Assembly: GCF_004919685.1 (NCBI RefSeq)
Contig: NZ_SMYZ01000034.1
Span: 20,338-84,337, forward strand
Length of the DNA stretch: 64,000 bases
From: Mesorhizobium norvegicum
GTDB lineage: Bacteria > Pseudomonadota > Alphaproteobacteria > Rhizobiales > Rhizobiaceae
Direction: 5' to 3'
The position numbers were made by a program, and so were the translations under genes. Below the pieces are notes generated by a model that was not told the DNA's origin, did no database searches, and was given only the letters and a program-made list of their open reading frames with translations. Of the stretch, positions 41,177 through 50,550 are shown piece by piece (position 1 is the first letter of the stretch; each line of letters begins with the position of its first letter).

Positions 41177-41569
41177 TCAATCGACGGCGATGAGCGCGGC
41201 GGCCACGGCGCGCTCTTCCGCCAGAAGGACATTGTAGGTCCGCACCGCGGCACCGGTCGACATCGGGTCGGACGCGATGCCAGCGGCCTTCAGCGCGGCC
41301 CGCAATGCGGCGGGCAATGGCCGGAGATCCCTACCCATGCCGACCAGCAGGATCTCGACTTTGTCGGCTTCGGCCAGCAGCTTGTCGAAGTCCGCCACCG
41401 TCAGCACCAGGGGGTCTGCCGGTTCCCAGCCATGGATGCCGGACGGCAGACAGAGCAGCGAGCCGCGATGCGACATGTCGGCAAAGCGGAACCCGCCATT
41501 GCCGTAGGCCTCGATCGGCGCGCGGCCAGGGAAATGCGCCTCGCGGATGACGATGCCTTTGCTGGTCAC
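41177..41569 (-). CDS. Mth938-domain protein (NDUFAF3-like)
   Basis: A 130-residue protein of the DUF498/Mth938 family, relative of human complex I assembly factor NDUFAF3. It has FRFADMSHRGSLLCLPSGI, VEILLVGMGRDLRPLP and an AVRTYNVLLAEERAVAAALI end. I place the start at GTG 41569, with AAGGGG about ten bases upstream; the frame extends to 41620 but would overlap the secDF end. It lies between secDF and the SQS/PSY-family gene. Confidence 0.75.
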   Translation of the reverse strand: MTSKGIVIREAHFPGRAPIEAYGNGGFRFADMSHRGSLLCLPSGIHGWEPADPLVLTVADFDKLLAEADKVEILLVGMGRDLRPLPAALRAALKAAGIASDPMSTGAAVRTYNVLLAEERAVAAALIAVD

Positions 41570-41597
41570 CGTTTTGTCACCCCTTCGGGGCGGCGCG

Positions 41598-44147
41598 TCA
41601 GGTCGCGACCGCCTTGCCACCGCCGACCGGCTTCTCCTCGTCGGTCGAAGCCTGCGGCCGCAGCTTGAACAGGATCAGCAGCGGTGCGGCGATGAAGATC
41701 GACGAATAGGTGCCGAAGACGACGCCGAACAGCATGGCCATCGTGAACGAACGGATCACCTCGCCGCCGAACAGCACCAGCGCCAGCAGCGCCAGGATCG
41801 TCGTCACCGAGGTCAGCGTCGTTCTCGACAGCGTCTCGTTGATGGCGTTGTTCAACAGCTGCGGCAGCGGCATACGCTTGTATTTTCGCAGGTCCTCTCG
41901 GACACGGTCATAGACCACGATCGTATCGTTCAGCGAATAGCCGATAATGGTCAGGATCGCCGCCAGCGATGACTGGTTAAACTCCAGTCCGCTGATGACG
42001 AAGAAGCCAAGTGTCATGACCACATCGTGCACCGTCGCCACGATGGCGCCGACCGCGAACTGCCATTCGAAGCGGAACCAGACATAGATCAGGATGCCGA
42101 GCAGCGCGATCAGCATGGCGATCGTGCCTTGCTTGGCGAGTTCGCCGGAGACCGTCGGTCCCACCACTTCGACGCGGCGGAAGTCATAATTGTCCTGCAG
42201 CTCACCGCGCACCTTGTCGATGACGGTCTGCTCGGCATTCTCGCCGCCATCCTGCGTCCCGACGCGGATCAGCACGTCGTTCGGCGCACCGAACTGCTGC
42301 ACCTGGACTTCACCGATGTTGAGTTCCGTCAATCTGGCACGAAGGTCGGCGAGATCGGCATTGCCGCTCTTGGCCTGCACCTCGATCAGCGAACCGCCCT
42401 TGAAATCGATGCCGTAATTGATGCCGACGGTCATGAACAGCACCACCGACAGGATCGACAGCGCGCTTGACAGCGTGAACGTCCAGCGACGGATGCCCAT
42501 GAAGGGAATTTTCGTGCCGGGCGGGACGAAGGTCACCGGCGCCTTCGGCAATTCCTTCGGGCGAGCACGGCGCAGCCAGATCGAGACCAGCAGTCGGGTG
42601 AAGGTGAAGGCGGTGAAGACGGTTGTCAGGATGCCGATCGCATAAGTGATGGCAAAGCCCTTAACCGGCCCGGTACCGAGATAGAACAACACCACCGTCG
42701 CGATCAGCGAGGTGATGTTGGAATCGACGATGGTCGCCAGCGCCTTGGTGAAACCGGTGTCGATGGCCTGGATCACGGAGCGGCCGGCGCGTCGCTCCTC
42801 GCGGATGCGCTCGTAGATCAGAACGTTGGAATCGACCGCCATGCCGATGGTCAGCACGATACCGGCGATGCCCGGCAAGGTCAGCGTCGCACCAAGCACC
42901 GAGAGCACCCCGACGATCATCGCCACGTGCACAGCCAGCGCGATGTTGGCGAGGAAGCCGAGGAAGCCATAGGCGACGAACATGAAGGCGACGACGAGGA
43001 TCGAACCGATGATGCCGGCGACCTTGCCGGCATGGATCGAATCCTGGCCGAGGCCGGGACCCACTGTGCGTTCTTCGATCACCGTCAGCGTCGCGGGCAA
43101 GGCGCCGGCGCGCAGCAGCACCGCGAGGTCGTTGGCGCTCTGGGCGGTGAAATTGCCGGAGATCTGGCCGGTGCCGCCCAGGATAGGCTCGCGGATCTGC
43201 GGCGCCGAAATCACCTGGTTGTCGAGGATGATGGCGAACAGCTTGCCGACATTCTGCGCAGTGGCCTGACCGAAGCGCGCGGCGCCCTTCGAATCGAAGC
43301 GGAACGACACCACCGGCTCGTTGTTCTGCGAGTTGTAGGTCGCCTGTGCATCGACGAGGTTTTCACCCGAGACGATGACGCGGTTCTCGATCAGATACGG
43401 AACCGGCGGATCGTCCTGCGAATACAGCACCGATGAACCGGCAGGCGGACGGCCATTGAGCGCGTCCTGCACCGGCATCGACTGGTCGACCATCTGGAAG
43501 GTCAGCTTGGCGGTCTGGCCGAGGATTTCCTTCAGCCTTTGCGGGTCCTGGAGACCCGGCACCTGGACAAGGATGCGGTCGTCGCCCTGCCGCTGCACGA
43601 TAGGTTCGGTCGTGCCGAGTTCGTTGACGCGGCGCTCGACCACCTCGATCGACTGCGTCAATGCGGTCGATGTGCGATATTTGATGCCGGCATCGGTGAC
43701 GTTGAACTTGAGCAGGCCGGGCTCGGAATCGTCGAGCGTCATTTCCTGGATGGAGCCGCCTGTGAACAGGCCGGCAGCGACCGGATCGGTCAGCGTCTTC
43801 AGTGCCGTCTTGGCGGCATCGACCTGGGCGGGATCGGTGATGCGGACCTGCAAGGTCCGTCCCGTGCCGGCAAGGCCGGTATAGCCGACCTTGGCGTCGC
43901 GCAGCAGCGTGCGGATTTCGTCGCGCGTCGTCTCCAGCCGGTCCTTGATCAGATCGTTCTGATTCATCTCCAGCAGGATGTGCGAGCCGCCCTGCAGATC
44001 GAGGCCGAGCGTCATCTGACGCTTCGGCACCCAGCTGGGCAGTTGGGCCAAGGTGCTTGCGGGGATGAGGTTGGGCGCGGCGAGGATCACTGTGATGGCC
44101 ACAGCCACCCAGATCAGGATCATCTTGAAGCGCGAAAAATACAGCAT
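41598..44147 (-). CDS. secDF: Fused protein translocase subunit SecDF
   Basis: An 849-residue fusion of SecD (residues 1-520) and SecF (about 550-840), with twelve membrane helices. SecD begins with a helix, then RQMTLGLDLQGGSHILLEM and a large periplasmic P1 domain. The proton-relay region appears as GIAGIVLTIGMAVDSNVLIYERIREE in SecD and IGYSLNDTIVVYDRVREDLRK in SecF. It uses the proton gradient to complete export through SecYEG. yajC precedes it by 51 bases. Confidence 0.93.
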   Translation of the reverse strand: MLYFSRFKMILIWVAVAITVILAAPNLIPASTLAQLPSWVPKRQMTLGLDLQGGSHILLEMNQNDLIKDRLETTRDEIRTLLRDAKVGYTGLAGTGRTLQVRITDPAQVDAAKTALKTLTDPVAAGLFTGGSIQEMTLDDSEPGLLKFNVTDAGIKYRTSTALTQSIEVVERRVNELGTTEPIVQRQGDDRILVQVPGLQDPQRLKEILGQTAKLTFQMVDQSMPVQDALNGRPPAGSSVLYSQDDPPVPYLIENRVIVSGENLVDAQATYNSQNNEPVVSFRFDSKGAARFGQATAQNVGKLFAIILDNQVISAPQIREPILGGTGQISGNFTAQSANDLAVLLRAGALPATLTVIEERTVGPGLGQDSIHAGKVAGIIGSILVVAFMFVAYGFLGFLANIALAVHVAMIVGVLSVLGATLTLPGIAGIVLTIGMAVDSNVLIYERIREERRAGRSVIQAIDTGFTKALATIVDSNITSLIATVVLFYLGTGPVKGFAITYAIGILTTVFTAFTFTRLLVSIWLRRARPKELPKAPVTFVPPGTKIPFMGIRRWTFTLSSALSILSVVLFMTVGINYGIDFKGGSLIEVQAKSGNADLADLRARLTELNIGEVQVQQFGAPNDVLIRVGTQDGGENAEQTVIDKVRGELQDNYDFRRVEVVGPTVSGELAKQGTIAMLIALLGILIYVWFRFEWQFAVGAIVATVHDVVMTLGFFVISGLEFNQSSLAAILTIIGYSLNDTIVVYDRVREDLRKYKRMPLPQLLNNAINETLSRTTLTSVTTILALLALVLFGGEVIRSFTMAMLFGVVFGTYSSIFIAAPLLILFKLRPQASTDEEKPVGGGKAVAT

Positions 44148-44198
44148 ATGGCGTCGTCCGTCAGAGCGTGTCCGCGGATCGCTCCGCCTAAAATTGGA

Positions 44199-44537
44199 TT
44201 ATTTCTTGGCGTTCTGGTTGGCCACCGGCTCGCCCTTGACGCGCACATCGGCGATCGTCGAACGCAGCGCGGTCACCTTGGTACCACCGCCGAGGTCGAT
44301 CTCGAGCTCGTTATCGTCGATCACCTTGGTCACCTTGCCGACGAAACCGCCACCGGTGACGACCGTATCGCCGCGACGGACCGCCGCCAGCATCTCGCCG
44401 CGCTTCTTCAGCTGCGTGCGCTGCGGCCGGATGATCAGAAAATACATGATCACGAAAATCAGGACAAACGGCAAAATGCTGATGAACATGTCGGGAGAGG
44501 CGCCGATACCTTGGGCGTATGCCGGTGTCACGAACAT
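44199..44537 (-). CDS. yajC: Preprotein translocase accessory subunit YajC
   Basis: A 112-residue protein with one helix (SPDMFISILPFVLIFVIMYFLI), then RPQRTQLKKRGEMLAAVRRGDTVVTGGGFVGKVTKV, the YajC signature. The ATG at 44537 is supported by GGAG about eight bases upstream and by the conserved MFVTPAYAQG start; a frame running up to 44753 crosses repeat sequence and is not real. It associates with SecDF. Confidence 0.9.
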   Translation of the reverse strand: MFVTPAYAQGIGASPDMFISILPFVLIFVIMYFLIIRPQRTQLKKRGEMLAAVRRGDTVVTGGGFVGKVTKVIDDNELEIDLGGGTKVTALRSTIADVRVKGEPVANQNAKK

Positions 44538-44676
44538 CGAGGTACTCCTGAATTTTGAAAACAGCCGCCAATTTTGCGGCCCCTTGAAATTTGGCCGGAA
44601 TATAGTCGGTAAAGTTGTCAATGCAACTGCGCGGCCCGGCAAATCGGCTGCTTTTCCGGCCTGTTGAGCCGTGTTA

Positions 44677-44750
44677 GAGCATGATCGCGAAAAGCGCGAG
44701 CCGGTTTTCTCGGACAAACGGAAACCGTTTGTCCAGAGATCACGCTCGAA
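44677..44750. repeat. Palindromic intergenic repeat
   Basis: GAGCATGATCGCGAAAAG on the left and AGAGATCACGCTC on the right are imperfect inverted arms. Inside is a perfect 10-bp hairpin, GGACAAACGG/CCGTTTGTCC (44712-44734). It lies between the divergent yajC and AAA-ATPase genes and belongs to the family seen at 25732. Confidence 0.6.
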
Positions 44751-44838
44751 CAAAAGGTTGCAACCGGTTTTGTATCAGACGGAATCGGCCACGTTCACGC
44801 TCCCACACGTCAAAAACGCGAAAAACAAAAAGACAGAC

Positions 44839-45714
44839 ATGACCGACAGCAGCATTGAAGCCCTGAACCAGAAGCTTGACCGGCTGATCGAGGCGGTGAC
44901 CCGCCTCGCCCCGCCGCCGGTGCCCCAAACCGACCTCGGCGAGGCCGATTGCTTCGTCTGGCAGGCCGATCCTGGCTATCTGGAGCCGGTGCGCAAGGTC
45001 AACCGCGTCGACATCGGCCTGATCCGTGGCGTCGACCGCGTCCGCGACATCCTTGTCGACAACACCGAACGCTTCGCGGCCGGCTATCCAGCCAACAACG
45101 TGTTGTTATGGGGCGCGCGCGGCATGGGCAAATCGTCGCTGGTCAAGGCCGTGCATGCCGAGATCAACGCCAAGGCCAAGTCCGACCTGCCGTTGAAGCT
45201 GATCGAAATCCATCGCGAGGACATCGACACGCTGCCGAAGCTGATGGGCCTGCTGAAGGCAGCCCCCTTCCGCTTCATCCTGTTTTGCGACGACCTCTCC
45301 TTCGACCACGACGACACCTCCTACAAGTCGCTCAAGGCAGCGCTCGAAGGCGGTGTCGAGGGCCGGCCAGTCAATGTCATCTTCTATGCCACCTCGAACC
45401 GCCGGCATCTGTTGCCGCGCGACATGATCGACAATGAGCGCTCGACCGCCATCAACCCGTCCGAGGCGGTGGAGGAAAAGGTGTCGCTGTCCGACCGCTT
45501 CGGGCTGTGGCTCGGCTTTCACAAATGTTCGCAGGACGAATATCTCGACATGATCGACGGCTATGTCCGCCATCACGATCTCGCCATGGATCCCGACCAA
45601 CTGCGCGCCGAAGCCTTGGAATGGGCGACGACGCGCGGCAGCCGCTCGGGCCGCGTCGCCTGGCAGTTCACCCAGGACCTGGCTGGGCGCCTCGGCAAGC
45701 CGCTCAAAGACTAA
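44839..45714 (+). CDS. DUF815 AAA-type ATPase
   Basis: A 291-residue ATPase. Walker A is WGARGMGKSSLVK (about residue 92) and Walker B FILFCDDLSFD. A downstream YATSNRRHLLPRDM carries the sensor-like Asn. The DUF815 family is cytoplasmic and of unknown target; relatives resemble MoxR/DnaC-type loaders. The ATG at 44839 follows a repeat-rich 5' region; an in-frame upstream start at 44671 lies inside the repeat and is rejected. Confidence 0.82.
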   Translation: MTDSSIEALNQKLDRLIEAVTRLAPPPVPQTDLGEADCFVWQADPGYLEPVRKVNRVDIGLIRGVDRVRDILVDNTERFAAGYPANNVLLWGARGMGKSSLVKAVHAEINAKAKSDLPLKLIEIHREDIDTLPKLMGLLKAAPFRFILFCDDLSFDHDDTSYKSLKAALEGGVEGRPVNVIFYATSNRRHLLPRDMIDNERSTAINPSEAVEEKVSLSDRFGLWLGFHKCSQDEYLDMIDGYVRHHDLAMDPDQLRAEALEWATTRGSRSGRVAWQFTQDLAGRLGKPLKD

Positions 45715-45738
45715 CCCGTCTCGAAGCTGAACTGAAAA

Positions 45739-45762
45739 AGCCCGTTCCTTGCGGAACGGGCT
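45739..45762 (-). terminator. Intrinsic terminator of the LysM/M23 gene
   Basis: AGCCCGTTCC and GGAACGGGCT form a perfect 10-bp stem with a 4-base loop. On the minus strand a TTTTT run follows. It also lies 24 bases past the plus-strand ATPase stop, so it may serve both. Confidence 0.85.
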
Positions 45763-45817
45763 GAGCCGGCGGGCCGGACTGGAGGTCAGACGGCACCCGC
45801 AAATTGCTTTTTTTCTT

Positions 45818-47338
45818 CTATTCGAGATAGCCCGACGGATCGACCGGAGCCGAATTCTTGCGCACTTCGAAGTGCAGCTTCGGCGAGTCCGTCGTGCCGC
45901 TCATGCCCGACAGCGCGATTTCCTGGCCGCGCTTGACCTTCTGGCCGCGTTGCACCTCGATCGAGCTGGCATGGCCGTAGACGGTGACCAGGCCGTTCTC
46001 GTGGCGCACCAGCACCGTGTTGCCGAATTCCTTGAGGCCGTCGCCGGCATAGATGACGACGCCGTTCTCGGCTGCCTTGACCGGCGTTCCCGTCGGCACA
46101 GCGATATCGACGCCGTCCTTGCCGGAGCCGAAACCGGAGATCACACGGCCGCGCACCGGCCAGCGCATCTTACCGATGCCGGTAGCGTCGGGCGCGACGG
46201 CGTCGTCGTCCTCGGCCTGCTGGATGACCTTCGAATCTTTCTTCGGCGGCGTGTAGGACGCCAGCGTTTCCGACGGCGTGGTCTTTGCCGCTGGCTGCGT
46301 GGTGGCCGTGGTCACCGGATCGATCTTGGCCGGCTTGGCGCTGGCGACCGTCGCGGTTCCGCCGGCCGGTACCTTCAGGGTCTGGCCGATCTTGAGCAGT
46401 CCATCCTTCATCCCGTTGGCCTGCTTGAGAGCAACGACGCCGACGCCGGTCTTCCTGGCAATCGAGGACATCGTATCGCCCGACTGGACCGTGTAGGTGC
46501 CAGCAGCGCCAGTCGCCTTGGCCGCTGCCACCTGCGGCTTGGGCTCCTTGGGCTGGCTCGCCGCGGCCGACGTGTCGACCTGAGCGGCGGACTTGCCCTC
46601 CTTGAGCTTCGGCTGCTGCGGCAGAACGGCGACCTTGTCCGGCGCAGTGGCCGGCAGGTCATGCTTGCCGTCTTTGGCCGGCTTGGCATCGGCGACTTTC
46701 GGCTCGCCCTTGCTCGAATAGGCATAGGCCGGGATGACCAGCTTCTGGCCGGTCTTCAGCCCCTTGGTCGCGCTCAGCCCGTTGACCTTCATGATCACGT
46801 CGGACGGCACCTTGTAGCGTTGCGCCAGGCCGCCAATCGTTTCGCCGTCCCGAACGACAATCTCGGTTGCATGCGGCTTACCAGAGGACGCCACTCGCGG
46901 CTCATCCGGCTGCGCAACCTTGAAGGGCGATGCGGCCGGAGCGACGGTGCCTGTCGTGGTCCTGTCGACATGCGGTGCCGGGGCCAATGCGGTGCGCATC
47001 GGCTTCGCTGCGGGCGCAAGTGCGGGAGCCGGCTGTGCCTGGGCAACGGGCGGCGGCAGCGGCCGCGTCGAGACCGGCTCGAGGCTGGAGCGGCTGACCG
47101 ATTGTGTATGGCTGCCATCGAGCGGAGCGGCCGCGACATCGCCCGGATAGGGCTGTTGTACGGCATCCTGCTTGTTGATGATGGTGCGCTGATTGTTGGT
47201 CGAGGATGTAAAGACGTCGTCGACGCCATTGAACCGCGAAACCTGGGAACTGCACCCGGCCGCGGCGCCTGCAATCATGAGGACGGCGCAGCCTCGCGCC
47301 AGATTGCGTCCATTTGCCTTCAAAACACTGAGTTGCAT
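45818..47338 (-). CDS. LysM/M23-domain lipoprotein (NlpD-like amidase activator)
   Basis: A 506-residue lipoprotein. A signal with a lipobox-like AGAAAGC is near residue 29. Two LysM domains (about 155-205 and 285-330; IVVRDGETIGGLAQRYKVP and YTVQSGDTMSSIARKTG) are followed by Ala/Lys-rich linkers and a C-terminal LytM/M23 domain with GVDIAVPTGTPVKAAENG, YGHAS and LHFEVR. The first metal ligand motif HxxxD is degenerate (the His is missing), as in NlpD, so it probably activates amidases during division and does not cut peptidoglycan itself. The ATG at 47338 gives a normal signal; 47353 is the alternative. Confidence 0.83.
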   Translation of the reverse strand: MQLSVLKANGRNLARGCAVLMIAGAAAGCSSQVSRFNGVDDVFTSSTNNQRTIINKQDAVQQPYPGDVAAAPLDGSHTQSVSRSSLEPVSTRPLPPPVAQAQPAPALAPAAKPMRTALAPAPHVDRTTTGTVAPAASPFKVAQPDEPRVASSGKPHATEIVVRDGETIGGLAQRYKVPSDVIMKVNGLSATKGLKTGQKLVIPAYAYSSKGEPKVADAKPAKDGKHDLPATAPDKVAVLPQQPKLKEGKSAAQVDTSAAASQPKEPKPQVAAAKATGAAGTYTVQSGDTMSSIARKTGVGVVALKQANGMKDGLLKIGQTLKVPAGGTATVASAKPAKIDPVTTATTQPAAKTTPSETLASYTPPKKDSKVIQQAEDDDAVAPDATGIGKMRWPVRGRVISGFGSGKDGVDIAVPTGTPVKAAENGVVIYAGDGLKEFGNTVLVRHENGLVTVYGHASSIEVQRGQKVKRGQEIALSGMSGTTDSPKLHFEVRKNSAPVDPSGYLE

Positions 47339-47469
47339 CGCACTGACCCGCACATACCCGGTACAAACTAGGCATGATTAAAGCGCGTTAATGTTACTCG
47401 ACGGTTAACCTCATGGAATCCGGCGCAATTTTCTTAAAATATTAGAAGAGCGAGCTGAGAGGTGTTGAG

Positions 47470-47623
47470 ATTCAGGTCAGGCCGAGCCGGAGTCGAAGAC
47501 AGGCACGAAGCGACCAAACAAGGTGGCTTCCGAGGTCGCCCTTGCGACGAGCGGAGCGTACTTTTGGTACGTGAGCACCGGAAGCGCAGGAAGCCAACGT
47601 TTGCGGGCCGGCATCACCTGAAT
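47470..47623. repeat. Complex palindromic intergenic element
   Basis: Outer arms ATTCAGGT and ACCTGAAT (47470-47477, 47616-47623) frame GGCTTCC/GGAAGCC (47524-47530, 47589-47595) and a central CGTAC/GTACG hairpin (47557-47571). It resembles a nested mosaic element of the RIME type known in rhizobia. No ORF spans it. It sits between the LysM/M23 start and the pcm stop. Confidence 0.5.
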
Positions 47624-47633
47624 ATCAGCGCCC

Positions 47634-48293
47634 CTAAATGACGGCCGCGACACTGCGCAAGATCGGCTGCAGGCGGACGAGGCCGATGTCCTCGCGCTCG
47701 AACCGGCTGCCGACCTTGGTCAGCTTGGCCAGCACCTGTTCGCCCTCTTCAGGTCCGATCGGGGCAATGACGATGCCGCCGCTCGACAATTGGTCGAGCA
47801 GGAAGCGCGGCAGGCTGTCGAAGGCAGCCCAGGCGACGATGCGATCGAACGGCCCTTCATTCGGCAGACCGCCGGAACCATCGGCGTGGCGCACGATCAC
47901 ATTGCCGATGCCGAGTGCCTCGAAGCGCTGCCTGGCTTGCTCGACGAGCGTCTTGTAGCGATCGGTGGTGACAACCCGCGCCGCCAGCCGCGACATCACC
48001 GCCGAGGTATAGCCAGAGCCGGTGCCGACCTCGAGCACGCGGTTGCCCTGCTCGATGGCGAGCGCCGCGATCACCGCCGCCTGCATGTCGGCGCCCTCGA
48101 TCGCCTCGCCGCATTCGATCGGCAGCATGCGGTCCGACCAGGCGATCTGATGGAACTGGGCGGCGAGGAAACCGCGCCGCGGTGTCGCCTCGAAGGCCGC
48201 GATCAATGCCTTCGGCACCGTCCCCCGGCCGCGCAGGCGCAGCAGAAAGGCGGCAAAGCCTTCACGGTCATCGATCGGGAGCCCCTGGTTCAT
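47634..48293 (-). CDS. pcm: Protein-L-isoaspartate O-methyltransferase
   Basis: A 219-residue SAM enzyme that repairs isoaspartyl residues. The signature motif I is [19 protein letters not shown], followed by [23 protein letters not shown] overlap with surE upstream is the classical surE-pcm pair, and serS lies before surE. Confidence 0.92.
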   Translation of the reverse strand: MNQGLPIDDREGFAAFLLRLRGRGTVPKALIAAFEATPRRGFLAAQFHQIAWSDRMLPIECGEAIEGADMQAAVIAALAIEQGNRVLEVGTGSGYTSAVMSRLAARVVTTDRYKTLVEQARQRFEALGIGNVIVRHADGSGGLPNEGPFDRIVAWAAFDSLPRFLLDQLSSGGIVIAPIGPEEGEQVLAKLTKVGSRFEREDIGLVRLQPILRSVAAVI

Positions 48294-49048
48294 GCAAGCG
48301 CCTTGCTCAGTTGGTCACGGATTTCATGCGCTGTGAGGTCGAGTTGCAGGGGCGTCACCGACACCAGCCTGTTGCGCAGAGCGTAGAGGTCGGTGCCTTG
48401 CTTGCCTTCGACCGGCTCGCGGCCGAAGCGCAGCCAGTAGTAAGGCAGGCCGCGCCCGTCGCGGCGCTCGTCGACCCACAGGCTGTGCACGAGCTTGCCT
48501 TGCGAAGTGACCACTGTACCGGCGACCTCTTCGGGCGTGCAGTTCGGAAAATTGACGTTCAGCAAAACACCGTCAGGCAGCGGCGTTGCGACCAATTTCT
48601 TCAGCAATGCCGGCGCCAGCGCCTCGGTCGTCTCGTAAGGGACGACGCGGTCTTCGCCGACATAGCTGTAGCCTTGGCTCAGCGCGATCGAGCGGATGCC
48701 GAGCAGCGCGCCTTCCATGGCCCCGGCGACGGTTCCCGAATAGGTGACATCGTCGGCGATGTTGGCGCCGGAATTGATGCCGGACAGGATCAGGTCGGGT
48801 GCGCCGGGCAGGATTTTCTTGACGCCCATGATGACGCAATCGGTCGGCGTGCCGCGCACGGCAAAGTGCTTCTCGCCGATCTTGCGCAGCCGCAGCGGCT
48901 CCGAGATCGACAGCGAATGCGCGTAGCCGGACTGGTCCTGCTCCGGCGCCACCACCCAGACATCGTCGGACAGTGTGCGCGCGACCCGTTCGAGCGACGC
49001 CAGGCCCTCGGCATGAATGCCGTCGTCATTGGTCAGGAGAATGCGCAT
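48290..49048 (-). CDS. surE: 5'/3'-nucleotidase SurE
   Basis: A 252-residue stationary-phase survival phosphatase. It begins [16 protein letters not shown] (metal-binding NDD) and has [16 protein letters not shown] and [20 protein letters not shown] (metal and phosphate site). It overlaps the serS stop by one base and the pcm start by four bases, so serS-surE-pcm is one transcript. Confidence 0.94.
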   Translation of the reverse strand: MRILLTNDDGIHAEGLASLERVARTLSDDVWVVAPEQDQSGYAHSLSISEPLRLRKIGEKHFAVRGTPTDCVIMGVKKILPGAPDLILSGINSGANIADDVTYSGTVAGAMEGALLGIRSIALSQGYSYVGEDRVVPYETTEALAPALLKKLVATPLPDGVLLNVNFPNCTPEEVAGTVVTSQGKLVHSLWVDERRDGRGLPYYWLRFGREPVEGKQGTDLYALRNRLVSVTPLQLDLTAHEIRDQLSKALA

Positions 49049-50352
49049 TATTTCGCTTCGATCTTTTCCAGACCGCCCATGTAAGGCCGCAGCACTTCAG
49101 GAATGGTTACGCTGCCATCCTCGTTCTGGTAGTTTTCGATGACAGCGATGAGGGCGCGGCCGACGGCAGTGCCCGAACCGTTGAGCGTGTGGACGAAGCG
49201 GTTGCCCTTGCCATCCTTGTCCTTGTAGCGGGCGTCCATGCGGCGCGCCTGGAAATCGCCGCACACCGAACAGGACGAGATCTCGCGATAGGCGTTCTGG
49301 CCGGGTAGCCAAACCTCGATGTCGTAGGTCTTGCGCGCGCCAAAGCCCATGTCGCCGGTGCACAGCGTCATGGTGCGGAACGGCAGCCCGAGCCGCTTCA
49401 GCACTTCCTCGGCGCATTGCGTCATCCGCTCATGCTCGGCAAGTGACGATTCCTGGTCGGTGATCGACACCAGCTCGACCTTGTAGAACTGATGCTGGCG
49501 CAGCATGCCGCGCGTGTCACGTCCGGCCGAACCCGCTTCCGAACGGAAGCACGGCGTCAGCGCGGTGTAGCGCAGCGGCAGTTTTTCATGCGCGGTGATC
49601 TCCTCTCGCACCAGGTTGGTGAGTGGCACTTCGGCGGTCGGGATCAGGCCAAGCCGGCCCTCCCCGTGCGGCGTGAAGAACAGATCTTCCTCGAACTTCG
49701 GCAACTGGTTGGTGCCGAAGAGAACGTCGTCCTTGACCATCAGCGGCGGGATGACTTCTTCATAGCCATGCTCGGTCGTGTGCAGGTCGAGCATGAACTG
49801 GCCGAGCGCGCGTTCCATCCTCGCCAGCCCGCTTTTCAGCACGGTAAAGCGCGAGCCCGACAGTTTCGCCGCGCGCTCGAAATCCATCATGCCGAGCGCT
49901 TCGCCGATCTCGAAATGCTCCTTCACCCAGTTCGGCCGCGTTGGCACCTTGCCAACGGTGTGCTTGACGACATTGTCGTGCTCATCCTTGCCGACCGGCA
50001 CATCGTCGAAGGGCACGTTGGGCAACACCGCAAGCGCATCGTTCAGCGCCTTGTCGAGCTCGCGTTCGCGCGCCTCGCCGTTCTGGATGAAGGTCTTTAT
50101 CTCGCCGACCTCGGCTTTCAGCCTTTCCGCAAGTGCCGCGTCGCCCGAACGCATGGCGTTGCCGATTTCTTTCGAGGCGGCATTGCGGCGCTCCTGCTTG
50201 GTCTGCAGTTCGGTGACGTGTTCGCGCCGCGCCTCGTCCGAGGCAATCAGCCCGTCGACCGTGGACTGCGCCTCACCCGCCGACCACGAGCGCTTTACCA
50301 GCGCCTCGACAAGGGCCTTCGGGTTGTCGCGAATCCATTTGATGTCAAGCAT
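49048..50352 (-). CDS. serS: Seryl-tRNA synthetase
   Basis: A 434-residue class II synthetase. The N-terminal coiled-coil arm (about 30-110) is followed by catalytic motif 2 [20 protein letters not shown] and motif 3 [15 protein letters not shown]. It charges tRNA-Ser in the cytoplasm. It begins the serS-surE-pcm unit, separated from tatC by a terminator. Confidence 0.95.
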   Translation of the reverse strand: MLDIKWIRDNPKALVEALVKRSWSAGEAQSTVDGLIASDEARREHVTELQTKQERRNAASKEIGNAMRSGDAALAERLKAEVGEIKTFIQNGEARERELDKALNDALAVLPNVPFDDVPVGKDEHDNVVKHTVGKVPTRPNWVKEHFEIGEALGMMDFERAAKLSGSRFTVLKSGLARMERALGQFMLDLHTTEHGYEEVIPPLMVKDDVLFGTNQLPKFEEDLFFTPHGEGRLGLIPTAEVPLTNLVREEITAHEKLPLRYTALTPCFRSEAGSAGRDTRGMLRQHQFYKVELVSITDQESSLAEHERMTQCAEEVLKRLGLPFRTMTLCTGDMGFGARKTYDIEVWLPGQNAYREISSCSVCGDFQARRMDARYKDKDGKGNRFVHTLNGSGTAVGRALIAVIENYQNEDGSVTIPEVLRPYMGGLEKIEAK

Positions 50353-50372
50353 GGTTTGAACGCTCCTCGGGT

Positions 50373-50419
50373 AGCATGTCGCCCAAAAGTGCGCAGCGGT
50401 TTTGGGACAACGACATGCT
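50373..50419. repeat. Palindromic intergenic repeat
   Basis: AGCATGTCG and CGACATGCT are perfect arms around CCCAAAA and TTTTGGG, similar to the 25732 family. It lies just downstream of the tat terminator. Confidence 0.55.
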
Positions 50420-50423
50420 CAAA

Positions 50424-50464
50424 ACAAAACTGAAACGCATCGCTTTGAGTGCGATGCGTTTCAG
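50424..50464 (-). terminator. Intrinsic terminator of the tatABC operon
   Basis: CTGAAACGCATCG and CGATGCGTTTCAG form a perfect 13-bp stem. On the minus strand it is followed by TTTTGTTTT. It separates tatC from serS. Confidence 0.8.
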
Positions 50465-50550
50465 CCAGAGGGCGTAAACCGCATCTGAGATCGATGCAAG
50501 ATGGGCGGGGCGGCGACTGTCTTTTTCCGCCGCTGCCGCCGCTCTGTTGC

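Noticed and set aside
45749..47371. 540-residue plus-strand open frame
   Set aside because: Antisense to the LysM/M23 lipoprotein gene, which has a signal, two LysM domains and a LytM domain.
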